A stretch of 64,000 nt of DNA from Hymenobacter sp. BT559 (GCF_017571525.1 NZ_JAGETY010000009.1:62001-126000), one strand, 5' to 3'; shown: positions 10,541 through 20,236, counted from the stretch's first letter. Translations and numbers: made by a program. The notes: a model not told the origin generated them from the letters alone.

Positions 10541-12595
10541 CTACTGCTCAAATTTCAGCAGCTTGCGGCTGCCGTCGGCCAGGGTCACTGCCACGCTACC
10601 ATCGGCTGCGGGGGCTAGCTGACGCACCGGTACCAATTCGGCGTCAGTCCACTTCTCGCCCGATTTTTTCCAGAGCAAGAGCGTGGCAAACAGCTTATTG
10701 GTGGGCGCAGTGCTGCTCACGGCGTCGAGCACGGTGCTGCTGGGCTTCACGGGGTTTAGGTCGGTAGCATCCACGGCCTCGGTGTGGTCCCAGCCCGCCA
10801 GGGGCACCAGGGCGAGCTGGTAAGTCCCGTTGTCGAGGAGGCGCACTTCGTGGCCCTGCACCCGCCGGGTGCTGCGCCGGATGGTACCCGTGAGGTTGGG
10901 CAGGGCGTAGTGGCCTAGCCGCACCGCCGTGGCCTCGGTGCTCGCGTTCTGGTCTACGCGCAGGATGCCGTTGGGCAGCGGCATTTCGGACAGACGCAGC
11001 TTCAGGCCGGGGGTACTTTCCACGGTGGCGTCGCGGTAGTACACGCCGTCTTCATACTTTTTGAAGTTGTAGAAGCGTAGCGGCTCCCACTTACCGGCCT
11101 GGTTTTTAAAGACGTAGCTCATGGCCACCTCGCCGTTGGGGCCGTCGGCCTGCCACGGAAAAGCGGTGTTGTAGCTCAGGCGGTTGTAGTTCTCGTTGCC
11201 GCGGTTGGCATCGCTGGCGGGCTGGTGCGGGGCGTCGCGCAGCTCGGCCGCGCCGCTGTTGGGGTAGTCGGTGACGAGGATGTTGGGGCCGGGCTCAAAC
11301 TTGTTTACTACCGTGCCGGGCTTGAACGCACTGGCCCACGGCCCCTCGTTTTCGGTGGCCGTCCAGAACGGATTGTCGGCCGGCACCAGCAGCCCCAGGA
11401 AGGCCTTGCCCATCCAAAACACGCTGCCCCGGCAGCTGTAAGCTTGCAAGGCGGGCTCGAAGTGCCCATAGAAGCCCAGGTTGGGGATATTATCCTGCAA
11501 GAAATCGGGGTTTTGCAGGAACTGCAGCAGCGCGCCGGAGGCAATGCGGCGCATCCAGCCGTAGTTCACGCTAGGGTCGGGCTGCAGCCCCATCAGCGGA
11601 AAAGGCACCACCGCCCCAAAGCGATAGGTGATGCTGCGGCCCCACATAAGCATGCTGCCATCGCGCCCAAACTGGTAGGGGTAATTGTTTTTGAGTGGGG
11701 CGAAGTTGGCAGCGAGCTGGGCAGCTATCTGCGGATAGTGTTGGCGCCCAAAGTACTCGCTCCACACCCGGCCGTACATCTGGAAGGCCCACATGCTGTA
11801 GTAGTCGAAGGTGGGCGCGTCGTCGTACCAGCCCTCGCCGTGGTAGTGGCCGAGCTGCTTCTGGAGGTATTCTTCCATCAGCTTTTCGTTTACCTGGTAG
11901 CCGCGACTTTTGTAGAAGCTGAGAATGAAGATGTTGAAGTAGCGCCAGTTTTGGGGCACGGTGGGGCCATCGCCGTAGCTGAGCATGGTGGCGGCCAGGG
12001 CATCTTTGGTAGCCTGGGGCAGCGGGTCCCACAAGATTTCGGGCGCCGCAAACAGCGCCACGCTCAGCCCGCCAAACTCTACCAGGTTCTGGCTAGGGCC
12101 GCCATCCTTGGCGCGGGGCTGGATGAAGCTCGGGCTGGCCGGGTTGACGAGCTGCACCAGCTGGTGGCGGTAGTAGTCGCCTACTTTCACGCCGTTCAGG
12201 GTCAGGCTAGGGTCTTCTTTGAGCAGCGGCGCGGCCATAAACAGCGTGCGGCACAGGCCTTCGAGCTTCTCGGTGGGCACCTGGCTAGCGGTGCGCGGAT
12301 AGGTCTTGCCCGGCTGCTTCGGAAACTGCATGGGGTCGTCGAGGGCGTGCACGTAGCTGAAGGCGCCGCCGAGCAGGTAGCGGGCAGCATCCTGCCAGTG
12401 CCGGCGCGTCATGCCCGTGAATGGGCTCAGCTTTTTGTCGGGGCGCTGGACCTCGAAGAGCGGCAGCTTCGTGGCCGGCGGGCCCACGTGCGTATCGAAG
12501 TAGGGCGTAGCGGGCGTTTGAGCGCGGGCTGAACCTAGGGCCAGGGCGGCGAGCAGCACGGCAGCCGCGGGTGGGAAAAAGGGGGAAGTGCGCAC
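10541..12595 (-). CDS. DUF2264 protein, possible GH154-type uronidase (long form)
   Basis: This 684-residue exported protein begins at a GTG (12595), with a signal peptide ending in GSARAQ; no in-frame ATG fits. The N-terminal 400 residues match DUF2264, an (alpha/alpha)6-like fold, with segments such as FTGMTRRHWQDAARYLL, NWRYFNIFILSFY and GWYDDAPTFDYYSMW. A beta-rich C-terminal extension of about 250 residues follows. From memory, DUF2264 has been tied to CAZy GH154, a beta-glucuronidase acting on arabinogalactan; this needs a database check. A second, shorter DUF2264 protein lies in the divergent arm (29170-30426). Lone coding on the opposite strand (435 codons) is a GC artefact. Confidence 0.8.
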   Translation of the reverse strand: MRTSPFFPPAAAVLLAALALGSARAQTPATPYFDTHVGPPATKLPLFEVQRPDKKLSPFTGMTRRHWQDAARYLLGGAFSYVHALDDPMQFPKQPGKTYPRTASQVPTEKLEGLCRTLFMAAPLLKEDPSLTLNGVKVGDYYRHQLVQLVNPASPSFIQPRAKDGGPSQNLVEFGGLSVALFAAPEILWDPLPQATKDALAATMLSYGDGPTVPQNWRYFNIFILSFYKSRGYQVNEKLMEEYLQKQLGHYHGEGWYDDAPTFDYYSMWAFQMYGRVWSEYFGRQHYPQIAAQLAANFAPLKNNYPYQFGRDGSMLMWGRSITYRFGAVVPFPLMGLQPDPSVNYGWMRRIASGALLQFLQNPDFLQDNIPNLGFYGHFEPALQAYSCRGSVFWMGKAFLGLLVPADNPFWTATENEGPWASAFKPGTVVNKFEPGPNILVTDYPNSGAAELRDAPHQPASDANRGNENYNRLSYNTAFPWQADGPNGEVAMSYVFKNQAGKWEPLRFYNFKKYEDGVYYRDATVESTPGLKLRLSEMPLPNGILRVDQNASTEATAVRLGHYALPNLTGTIRRSTRRVQGHEVRLLDNGTYQLALVPLAGWDHTEAVDATDLNPVKPSSTVLDAVSSTAPTNKLFATLLLWKKSGEKWTDAELVPVRQLAPAADGSVAVTLADGSRKLLKFEQ

Positions 12596-12852
12596 GAAGT
12601 GTAGAATGATTGACGAATCCGCAACGGCCCGACTGGCTAAGCAGGAGCGCTAGGGATAAATTGCTTTTAATTAGTTTTAGCGAAGCCAGTGCCCTAGTCG
12701 CGTCTCACTGTCACCCAATGCCGTTTGTGCTTGCGAGCATGTTGCGTAGCAGGTGAGGGTGAGGTAATCGCACCAGCACCATCGGGCTAAGGGCCATTAG
12801 TCCGCTCCTTCTTGCACTAAGGCCGGCGTTGAGCAGCAGTGGGCAGGGCTGG

Positions 12853-15180
12853 CTACAACTTGACAACTAGTTGTTTACTTGCGTAAGACACTGCTTTCAC
12901 CACCTTAGCCGGCGCCACGCCCGCACCGTTTTGGGGGCCGGCTAGGGCCAGGCGGAAGGTGCGGCGCGCCAGCATGCCGGGGAAGCTGCCCTGGCGGTTC
13001 TGGATGGTGAGCTGGCGCTTGGCATCGTCCCAGCGGAAAGTGATTTCGCTGCGGGCGCCCTTCTCGTAGCGGTAGCTGTCGCCCTCATCCTCATACAGCG
13101 TAAACTCGCCGTTGGCGCCGGGGTATACCCTGATTTCCAGATGGTCCCACTTCTTCTCGCCGGCGTACTGCACCTTGGGGCCCCAGGGCACGATGGCCCC
13201 GGCACGCACATACACCGGCAGCAGCTCAATGGGGCACGCGCGGGCCACCGTCTGGCCCCCGGTGAGCCGTTGGCCGGTCCAGAAGTCATACCAAGTGGCG
13301 CCGGCTGGCAGGTACACTGACTTGGTTTTGGTGCCCGCTTCCGTGACGGGTGCCACCAGAAATGACTGCCCAAACAAAAACTCGCCGGACTGGTCGAGGC
13401 TAGCCCTATCGCGCCCAAACGCTGCCGCCAGCGGCCGCATAATGGAGCCGCCGTGGCTCGTAACCTGCCAGGCCGTGCCGTAGAGGTAGGGCAGCAGGCG
13501 GTAGCGCAGGTTGATAAACTGCTCCTGCACATCGAAGGCCCAGTCGCCGCGCTGGCCAAACTGGTATATCTCGCGCGGAATGTCGGTGCCGTGCGAGCGC
13601 ATCATGGGCGTGAAGGTCGCAAACTGCATCCAGCGCACGTACAGCTCCTGGAAGGCTGGGTTCTTGGCCCCGCCATCCTTTTTGAATGAGCCGGCGAAGA
13701 AACCACCGATGTCGGCGTTCCAATAAGGCAGGCCGGTGAGCGAGAAGTTAAGCGCCGCGGGCACCTGCTTTTTCAGCGTTTCGAAGCTCGAGCCTACGTC
13801 GCCACTCCAGGTATTGGAGCCGTAGCGCTGCTGCCCGGCAAAGGCCGAGCGCGTGAGCAGCATCACGCGCTTGGCCTCGGAGGTGGCGCGCTGGTGCTCG
13901 TACACGCCACGCACGTGCTGCAGTGGGAAGGCATTCTGCACGCTGCGGTAGGTGCCCAGGTGGGTGGGCTGGTCGAAGTCCGTGGGCTTTTCGTTGATGT
14001 GGTCCGGCTCGGTCGAGTCGAGCCACCAGGCATCGGGCCCCAGGGAGAAGATACCCTTGTTGAGGTAGCGCCAGTAGATAGCGCGCGCCGCCGGGTTGTA
14101 CACGTCGTAGGGCTTGGTGTTGGCACCGGGCGGCCAGGTATCAAAGTTCAGGAGCATGTTCTTGCTCGCAAACTCCTGGTACTGCGGCGTTTTGGGGGCG
14201 AAGCCGGGCCAGGCCACAATAAACAGGTGGGCCTTGAGCAAGTGTACCGAGTCTACCATCTGCTGCGGCCGCGGGAAGGTGGCGGGGTCAAAGCTCATGG
14301 CGTTCCAGTTGTCGTCCTTGCCCCAGTACTGCCAGTCCTGCACAATGCCGTCCAGGGGCACCCCTAGCGCCCGGTAGCGCTTCACCACATCTACCAGTTC
14401 CACCTGCGTCTTGTAGCGCTCGCGCGACTGGCTGAAGCCGTACACCCACAGCGGCATGAGCGGGGCCTGGCCGGTGAGCTCGCGCAGCTGGGCCACCACG
14501 CCATCGGTGGTGCCGCCATACAGCACGTAGTAGTCGGCCGCGCGGCCCACCTCCGATGCAAACGACGTTTCCTGCAGCGTATCGGCAAAGGTGGTGGGCG
14601 AGTAATTGTCCCAGAAAATGCCGTAGCCCTTCGCCGACTGGAAGAAGGGAATGGCCACGCTCGTGTTGTGCTGCGCTAGCCGCACCCGCTGGCCGCGCTG
14701 GTTAAGCTTGCCGTTTTGCTGCTGCCCCAGGCCGTAAATCACCTCGTCGGGGGCTAGCCGGAAGGCCTGCCGCACGGCGTAAGTACCGGCATCGGGGCCC
14801 TGGTTGGGTCTAAAGCGGATGGCCGCCCGGGTTTCGTGCAACAGCGGGGCACCGGCGGCTTGGTCGATGGCCACATTGCCCCGGCGCAACCCCAGGCGCA
14901 CGCGCAGCGCCTGGCTGGTCAGCGTCACGGTGCTATCGGTGCTGGCTAGGGTGAGCGCGGTAGCCTGGGGCTCTTTGATTACCGACAGGCTAGCCAGGCG
15001 CGGCGGGCCACCCTTGGGCGTTTTCAGCACCCGCACTATTTGGGGGCTGTAAAACCGAATTTCAACGTCAAAGGTCTCAAGGCTAGCCTTGAGACCTTGA
15101 GAAGTGCGCTGGTACGACTGTGCCCAGCCCGACGTATTCGCCAGCAGCAAGCTGGCGAGCAATGCGTAGTATTTAGTCAT
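12853..15180 (-). CDS. GH31 family alpha-glycosidase, probably alpha-xylosidase
   Basis: The 775-residue product has a signal peptide from the ATG at 15180 (MTKYYALLASLLLANTSGWA); an ATG four codons upstream is possible. It carries the N-terminal GH31 beta-sandwich, then the barrel with nucleophile D388 in WWLDSTEPD and acid/base D461 in WSGDVGSS, and C-terminal beta domains with GEFTLYEDEGDSY. The WWLDSTEPD form is common in alpha-xylosidases, but alpha-glucosidase or other GH31 activities are possible. It follows SusD after a terminator-like hairpin. Codons about 28-37 contain a 28-bp perfect palindrome. Confidence 0.88.
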   Translation of the reverse strand: MTKYYALLASLLLANTSGWAQSYQRTSQGLKASLETFDVEIRFYSPQIVRVLKTPKGGPPRLASLSVIKEPQATALTLASTDSTVTLTSQALRVRLGLRRGNVAIDQAAGAPLLHETRAAIRFRPNQGPDAGTYAVRQAFRLAPDEVIYGLGQQQNGKLNQRGQRVRLAQHNTSVAIPFFQSAKGYGIFWDNYSPTTFADTLQETSFASEVGRAADYYVLYGGTTDGVVAQLRELTGQAPLMPLWVYGFSQSRERYKTQVELVDVVKRYRALGVPLDGIVQDWQYWGKDDNWNAMSFDPATFPRPQQMVDSVHLLKAHLFIVAWPGFAPKTPQYQEFASKNMLLNFDTWPPGANTKPYDVYNPAARAIYWRYLNKGIFSLGPDAWWLDSTEPDHINEKPTDFDQPTHLGTYRSVQNAFPLQHVRGVYEHQRATSEAKRVMLLTRSAFAGQQRYGSNTWSGDVGSSFETLKKQVPAALNFSLTGLPYWNADIGGFFAGSFKKDGGAKNPAFQELYVRWMQFATFTPMMRSHGTDIPREIYQFGQRGDWAFDVQEQFINLRYRLLPYLYGTAWQVTSHGGSIMRPLAAAFGRDRASLDQSGEFLFGQSFLVAPVTEAGTKTKSVYLPAGATWYDFWTGQRLTGGQTVARACPIELLPVYVRAGAIVPWGPKVQYAGEKKWDHLEIRVYPGANGEFTLYEDEGDSYRYEKGARSEITFRWDDAKRQLTIQNRQGSFPGMLARRTFRLALAGPQNGAGVAPAKVVKAVSYASKQLVVKL
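15071..15098. repeat. Perfect 28-bp palindrome inside the GH31 coding region
   Basis: The half-site AAGGTCTCAAGGCT is followed directly by its exact reverse complement, centred on GCTAGC. It encodes part of the mature N-terminus just after the signal peptide. Its mRNA could fold into a hairpin near the start of the GH31 message. Confidence 0.85.
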
Positions 15181-15222
15181 TCGGCCTGGCATACCACCCC
15201 GTGAATTATGGACTCATCTGAC

Positions 15223-15270
15223 AGCAAAAGAACCGGAACCTGCCTTTCCCACAAACAGGCCCCGGTCTTT
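15223..15270 (-). terminator. Terminator-like hairpin between susD and GH31 genes
   Basis: On the minus strand ACCGG..CCTG pairs with CAGG..CCGGT (15266 to 15232), with a 2x2 internal loop, followed by TTCTTTTGCT. It is a weak intrinsic terminator and would reduce read-through from the highly expressed susCD pair into the enzyme genes. Confidence 0.5.
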
Positions 15271-15290
15271 GCCCTCACCTCCCCTAGCGG

Positions 15291-16880
15291 CTAGTAGCCG
15301 GGGTTCTGAGTCAGGTTGCCGTTGGTATTGAGGTCGATAGAAGTTTGCGGAATGGGCAGCAGCAGGTTCTTGGTAGTGAGGCCCTGCACCGAGGCCCCGT
15401 TCAGGCGCAGGGTGCGCTCGACAAGCGTGCCGGTGCGCATAAGCGTGAGGCGGCGCTGCTCCTCCCCTATCAATTCGCGCACGCGCTCGTCGAGGATAAA
15501 GTTGAGGTCAATCTGGCTGGCCGTGACCTGCGCGGCCTTGGCGCGGGTGCGCAGCACGTTGATGCTGGCGGCAGCGCCGGCCGTGTTGCCTTGCTTGAAC
15601 TGCGCCTCGGCCAGCAGCAGGTAGGTTTCGCCCAGGCGCATCATGGTCAAGTCTTTGATGGTACCGTAGCCGAAGGCATCGGCCGGGTTATACTGGTTCC
15701 ACTTGGTGGTGTAGGGCGTGATGAAGTAGATAGTATCGGTGCCCTTCAGCCCGGTCACGCGCTTGCCGTAGAGGGCCGTTTGCGCGGGGTCATTGTAGTA
15801 GAAGCGGCGGTGGAGATTGTATCGCGAGTTACGCATGTCGTCCGTTTCCTTGGGTGGGTACAGCTGATAGTCGACCCAATTGCTGAGACGCATCCGCCCG
15901 AGGCCGCGCCCCCCCATCGAGTCGGCGATGACCATGCCTTTGATATTGTAGTAGCCCGGCACCCACATGCGGCGCTGCTGGGCGACGGTTTCACCGCCGG
16001 GTACCAGCAACTGCTGCTCGATACCCCAGATAAGCTCGGTATTGCCCTGGTTGCGGCGCTGGTTACCCACGATAAACATATCGGAGAAGTAGTCGCCTGG
16101 CTGGCTGGCGCGCACGCCGTAGCGAGCCGATATCAGCTTATATAACCCGCTGTTGATAACGTTTTGAAGTTGTGCCTGGGCCAGGTCATTCTTGCCCATG
16201 CGCAGGTATACCTGCCCCAGCAGCTGCTGGGCCGCGCCCTGCGCAATGCGTCCCGAGGCTGCCTTATTGGCATTGAACATGCTGGGAATAGCCGTAGTCA
16301 GGTCGCTCACGATAAAGTCGTTGACTGTAGCCACTGGCGCACGAGTGAAGTCGGTGCGCGGTGAAGTCAGGGGCGCGTCAATCAGCGGTACGTCGCCCCA
16401 GAGCGTGGCCAGAAAGTCGTAGGCGTAGGCGCGGTAGAAGCGGGCCTCGGCTGAAATACGGTTCTTGTAGCCCTGGCGCAGCGAGGCCGGCGCGGCGGCC
16501 GCCCCCGCAATAATCTGGTTAGCGTTGTTGATGGTGCGGTAAGCCCAGCCCCACCAGTAGGCAGCGGCACCGTCCTGCGAGTTGAGCAGGTTGTAGTTGT
16601 AATAGGGCACTTCGGCGCCCTGCACCTGGCCCGGAATGCACACGTCGGTGCCTTCCTGCATTACCCCCAGCAGGCCCTGGCCCGGCGCATCGGTCGTGTA
16701 CTGCTCGCGCACCACCGACTGCAAGCCGCCCATGGCGGCCTCAAAGCCCAGCGAATCAATGAGCACCGTCTGGGGCGCGTAGAGCGACGGCGGCGTTTCG
16801 TTCAGGTAGTCTTTCTTACACGAGCTAAGTAGCTGCGCGGTGCCCAGCAGGCCCACAACAGCTAATACGATACGTTTCAT
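15291..16880 (-). CDS. SusD/RagB-family glycan-binding outer membrane lipoprotein
   Basis: The ATG at 16880 starts a lipoprotein signal (MKRIVLAVVGLLG...LLSSC), with the acylated cysteine at residue 21; a TTG two codons earlier is in frame but unlikely. At 529 residues it has the usual SusD length. The tetratricopeptide-like region includes AEARFYRAYAYDFLATLWGDVPLI, split here for length as RFYRAYAYDFLATLWGDV, a hallmark of the family, and the C-terminus ends LTQNPGY. SusD proteins cap the SusC transporter and bind the oligosaccharide at the cell surface. The gene is 33 nt downstream of susC and surely in one operon. No SusE/F-like lipoprotein follows. Confidence 0.95.
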   Translation of the reverse strand: MKRIVLAVVGLLGTAQLLSSCKKDYLNETPPSLYAPQTVLIDSLGFEAAMGGLQSVVREQYTTDAPGQGLLGVMQEGTDVCIPGQVQGAEVPYYNYNLLNSQDGAAAYWWGWAYRTINNANQIIAGAAAAPASLRQGYKNRISAEARFYRAYAYDFLATLWGDVPLIDAPLTSPRTDFTRAPVATVNDFIVSDLTTAIPSMFNANKAASGRIAQGAAQQLLGQVYLRMGKNDLAQAQLQNVINSGLYKLISARYGVRASQPGDYFSDMFIVGNQRRNQGNTELIWGIEQQLLVPGGETVAQQRRMWVPGYYNIKGMVIADSMGGRGLGRMRLSNWVDYQLYPPKETDDMRNSRYNLHRRFYYNDPAQTALYGKRVTGLKGTDTIYFITPYTTKWNQYNPADAFGYGTIKDLTMMRLGETYLLLAEAQFKQGNTAGAAASINVLRTRAKAAQVTASQIDLNFILDERVRELIGEEQRRLTLMRTGTLVERTLRLNGASVQGLTTKNLLLPIPQTSIDLNTNGNLTQNPGY

Positions 16881-16913
16881 AATCAAATCAATAAGTCGGG
16901 TGGGAGGAAGGAG

Positions 16914-19900
16914 TTAGCGCAGGCTGATGTTGAGGCCAGCTACGATGGTGCGCACGTTGGGGAAGTTGACAATGCCACCATTGCTGTTGACGTCGCCAGC
17001 GCCACTACCAACGGCATAGTTCTGCTCGGGGTCCCAGCCTACCCAGGGTGTCCAAGTGTAGAGGTTGCGCCCACTCACGTACACCGACAGGTTGCCCAGG
17101 TGCATTTTCTCGGTCAACGCGGCCGGAAAGCTGTAATTCAGCGTCACGTCCTTGAGGCGCGTAAAGCTGCCGTTACTGGGGTAGCGGTAGCCGCGGGGGT
17201 TGGTGTAGTTGAGGCCGGGGCGGTCCTGGCTCATGTTCTGGGGCGTCCAGTAGCCTACTTCCTGCACCAGGTTAGCGCGGCCGCCCAAGTCGAGAATGTT
17301 TAGGTTGTCGTTGCGCCGCAACACGCCCTGTACAGTCTGGAAGAATACCCGTAGGCTCAAGCCTTTATACGTGAACGTATTGGTGATGCCACCTTGCCAG
17401 TCGGGCAGGTTTGAACCCAGGTACTGGCGGTCGAGGCTCGTGATTTTGCCGTCGCCGTTGAGGTCGGCAAACTTCAGGTCGCCGGGCTTAGCGCCGGGGT
17501 CTAGCGCGCTGGCATCTTCGCCCACCTGCCACACGCCGGTTTTCACGTAGTCGTACACGCCCCGCAGCGGCTTGCCTATAAACAGGTTGTTGCCGATGTC
17601 ATCGCCACCGGTGCCGTATATCTGCGTCACGCGGTTGCGCACGGCCGAAAAATTCAGCGTGGTTTCCCAGGTGAAGTTGGCTAGCTGCAGGTTGGCCGTG
17701 GTCAGGGCCACCTCAATGCCCTGGTTGTGCACTGAACCTACGTTGTCCAGAATAGAGCCGTAGCCTGTAATAATCGGAATCTGGCGGTTGAGCAGCAGGT
17801 TGCTGGTTTTGGCGTCGTAGTACTCTACCGTACCCGTAATACGGTTTTTCAGGATGCCAAAATCAATGGCGTAGTTGGTGCTACCCGTCTGTTCCCACTT
17901 CAGGTTGGCATTGCCGAGCACGTTGGCCCGCAGGCCCGTCGACGTCACGCCCGCGTAGGCGTACTGCAGCTGAGCCAGGCCCGTAATGGTCTGATAGGGA
18001 TTAATACCTTCGTTGCCGGTGATACCGTACGAAAAGCGCAGCTTCAGCACGTTCAGCAGCGAGTTGTTCTTGAGAAACTCTTCGTTGGCCACGTTCCAAC
18101 CCAGCGCAAACGAGGGGAAAACATTGTATTTATCGGTATTAGCGCCGAATACCGACGAGCCATCGCGGCGGGCCGTCAGGGTAAGTAGGTAGCGGCTATC
18201 GTAGTTGTAGTTCACGCGGACCATCTGCGAAAGCAGCCCCCGACGCTCGCTGTACGAGCTGATGGTGGGCGTAATCGAGCCCGAGCCGATGTTGTTGAAT
18301 GCCGTCTGGTCGTTGATGAAGCCCCGGCCGTTTTCGGTAGTCGTGAAGAAGGTGTTTTGCTGGGCGCTGTAGAGCGCTACTGCATCAAAGTGGTGCTTGC
18401 CAAAGTCCTTGTTATAGCTCAGAATGTTCTCGATGGTGTAGTTCATCCGCTCATCGTTGGTGAGCTGCGCCGTGCCGTAAAGGTCGCCGTAGGGCCGGCC
18501 CTGGTAGTAGGCATAGCGATAGGGCCGGTACGAGTACGAGGCGTTCAGGCGGTACTTGAGCCCGCTCAGGAAGGTAGGGGCCACTTCGGCGTAGCCCGTG
18601 CCGGTGAGCTGGTTCACCCGGCTTTCGCGGGTCGTGGTCACGGGCAGCAGCGGGTTGGTATAAAACAGCTCCGGCGTTTCGGGATAGATGGCGTAGGTGC
18701 CGTCGGCGTTATACTCGTTGCCGTAGGGGCTTACTACCTGCGCCAGTGTGAGGCTGGCCCGGCCGCCGTTGTCGTTGTTGGTGGAGAAGAAAGACGAGGT
18801 GCCGATGCGCAGCCACGGGGTGATGGTGGCGTCGATATTGGAGCGCAGGCTGATGCGCTGAAAATTGAAGCCCTTAACGGTGCCCTGCTGCTTGAAAAAC
18901 TCGCCCGACACGAAGTACTTCACGTTATCGGTGCCCCCCGAAATAGACAGGTTATGGTCCTGGATGGAACCCTGCTGCCCAATTTCCTTTATCCAGTCCA
19001 CCGTTTTGCCCGCTTGCAGGTTAGCCACCTCGCTAGCGTTAGGTAGGGGCTGGGTGGGCGTGAAGCCGCGCTGAGCGGCAAAGTCCAAGTACTTCTGGGC
19101 GTAGGCTGGGCCGTCGAGCGGGTGCAGGCGCTGCACCAAGTATTCGGGCCCCCCATAGCCATTGTAGCGAATTTCGGGCTTGCCAGTTTTTCCGCGCTTA
19201 GTGGTTATCAGAATTACCCCGTTGGAGCCGCGCGTGCCGTAAATGGCCGTCGAGCTGGCGTCCTTCAAAATCTCAATCGAGCCAATGTCGTTGGAGTTAA
19301 TGTCGTTGAGGTTGCCCGGAAACGGGAGCCCGTCCACGATGATGTAGGGGTCGGTGCTGGCCGTAATCGAGCGTACGCCCCGCACCTGAATGCTGGGCTG
19401 CGACCCCGGTACCGCCGAGCCCGTCACAATATTGACGCCCGCCACCGAGCCGGCAAGCGCCTGCGCCACGTTCGACACCGGAATTTTCTCCAAGCGGTCT
19501 TGCGGCACCGACACTACGGAGCCCGTGACGTCGGAGCGCTTTTGGGTGCCGTAGCCTACTACCACCACCTCGTTGAGGTCCTGGGTATTTTGCACCAGGT
19601 TCACGGTGAGGTTAGTGCGCCCGCCCACCGGAATTTCCTGCTTTACATAGCCCACCGACGAAATGACGAGCGTGGGGGTAACGGTACCGTCGGGGATGCG
19701 GAGGGTGAATTTGCCGTCGGCATCAGTTGAGGTACCAAAGGAAGTGCCTTTCAGCACCACCGTCACGCCGGGTAGGCCAGCGCCTTTTTCATCGAGCACG
19801 GTGCCCGTGATGGTGCCCTCGGCAGTGGGCAGTTCTAGTGCGCGCGGTGCCCAAGTGGCGCGTGCGATGCCGGGAACTGGCGCCACCGACAGTGGCAACA

Positions 19901-19934
19901 AGGCCCCGTACAGGAGTATAGACTTTGCCTGCAT
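16914..19934 (-). CDS. SusC/RagA-family TonB-dependent outer membrane transporter
   Basis: The 1006-residue protein has a signal peptide, a carboxypeptidase-regulatory-like domain (about 40-115, with GTVLDEKGAGLPGVTVVL), the linker LNEVVVVGYGTQKRSDVTG, which is typical of SusC, the plug domain (about 120-235, with RGVRSITASTDPYIIVDG and STAIYGTRGSNGVILITT), and a 22-strand barrel ending NISLR. It imports oligosaccharides across the outer membrane using TonB energy, with SusD as the lid. The start ATG is at 19934. A promoter with a leader of about 155 nt lies upstream. It is the first gene of the susCD unit. Confidence 0.96.
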   Translation of the reverse strand: MQAKSILLYGALLPLSVAPVPGIARATWAPRALELPTAEGTITGTVLDEKGAGLPGVTVVLKGTSFGTSTDADGKFTLRIPDGTVTPTLVISSVGYVKQEIPVGGRTNLTVNLVQNTQDLNEVVVVGYGTQKRSDVTGSVVSVPQDRLEKIPVSNVAQALAGSVAGVNIVTGSAVPGSQPSIQVRGVRSITASTDPYIIVDGLPFPGNLNDINSNDIGSIEILKDASSTAIYGTRGSNGVILITTKRGKTGKPEIRYNGYGGPEYLVQRLHPLDGPAYAQKYLDFAAQRGFTPTQPLPNASEVANLQAGKTVDWIKEIGQQGSIQDHNLSISGGTDNVKYFVSGEFFKQQGTVKGFNFQRISLRSNIDATITPWLRIGTSSFFSTNNDNGGRASLTLAQVVSPYGNEYNADGTYAIYPETPELFYTNPLLPVTTTRESRVNQLTGTGYAEVAPTFLSGLKYRLNASYSYRPYRYAYYQGRPYGDLYGTAQLTNDERMNYTIENILSYNKDFGKHHFDAVALYSAQQNTFFTTTENGRGFINDQTAFNNIGSGSITPTISSYSERRGLLSQMVRVNYNYDSRYLLTLTARRDGSSVFGANTDKYNVFPSFALGWNVANEEFLKNNSLLNVLKLRFSYGITGNEGINPYQTITGLAQLQYAYAGVTSTGLRANVLGNANLKWEQTGSTNYAIDFGILKNRITGTVEYYDAKTSNLLLNRQIPIITGYGSILDNVGSVHNQGIEVALTTANLQLANFTWETTLNFSAVRNRVTQIYGTGGDDIGNNLFIGKPLRGVYDYVKTGVWQVGEDASALDPGAKPGDLKFADLNGDGKITSLDRQYLGSNLPDWQGGITNTFTYKGLSLRVFFQTVQGVLRRNDNLNILDLGGRANLVQEVGYWTPQNMSQDRPGLNYTNPRGYRYPSNGSFTRLKDVTLNYSFPAALTEKMHLGNLSVYVSGRNLYTWTPWVGWDPEQNYAVGSGAGDVNSNGGIVNFPNVRTIVAGLNISLR

Positions 19935-20056
19935 AGAGAAAAAAAATGGCTACAGAAGCAGCCTGGGTGGGAGAAAAAAGGTAGTGCAAGAACGTAGCTG
20001 CTTCAACAAAGCCGACCGTTACGCCCGAGAAATTCAGCGCTGCCCACAAGTAAAAA

Positions 20057-20077
20057 GCCGGGATTTTATCACCCGGC
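20057..20077 (-). promoter_or_regulatory. Hairpin in the susC leader
   Basis: GCCGGG (20057-20062) and CCCGGC (20072-20077) enclose a 9-nt A/T-rich loop, within the predicted 5' leader of susC. It could affect message stability or translation; only the pairing is visible. Confidence 0.35.
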
Positions 20078-20097
20078 AAGACCTGTGCGGAGCGATT

Positions 20098-20127
20098 CAA
20101 AAGTAGTGGCTCGTCGAAAATAAACAA
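20098..20127 (-). promoter_or_regulatory. Promoter of the susCD operon
   Basis: On the minus strand TTG (20127-20125), a 19-nt spacer and TACTTTTG (20105-20098) fit the Bacteroidota promoter pattern. The predicted start is near 20091, giving a leader of about 157 nt to the susC ATG. Confidence 0.65.
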
Positions 20128-20202
20128 CGGGTCATTTTAGATAAAAAAGGGGGTGGTTTCAACCTTTTATTGCTCAACTCATGCTCTGTAATTTCACAAA
20201 TT

Positions 20203-20217
20203 CTTATGAATCATAAG
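20203..20217. promoter_or_regulatory. 15-bp palindrome upstream of the susC promoter
   Basis: CTTATGA-A-TCATAAG is a perfect inverted repeat about 120 nt upstream of the predicted susC start. It is a candidate regulator site, possibly for the adjacent hybrid two-component protein, or a chance A/T-rich palindrome. Confidence 0.35.
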
Positions 20218-20236
20218 CTTGACCTTACACACTTGC

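Noticed and set aside
11225..12532. 435-codon open frame antisense to the DUF2264 gene
   Set aside because: It has no signal, domain or balanced composition and mirrors the high-GC third-position pattern of the real gene. Similar long antisense frames at 28195-29184 and 33426-34370 were rejected for the same reason.
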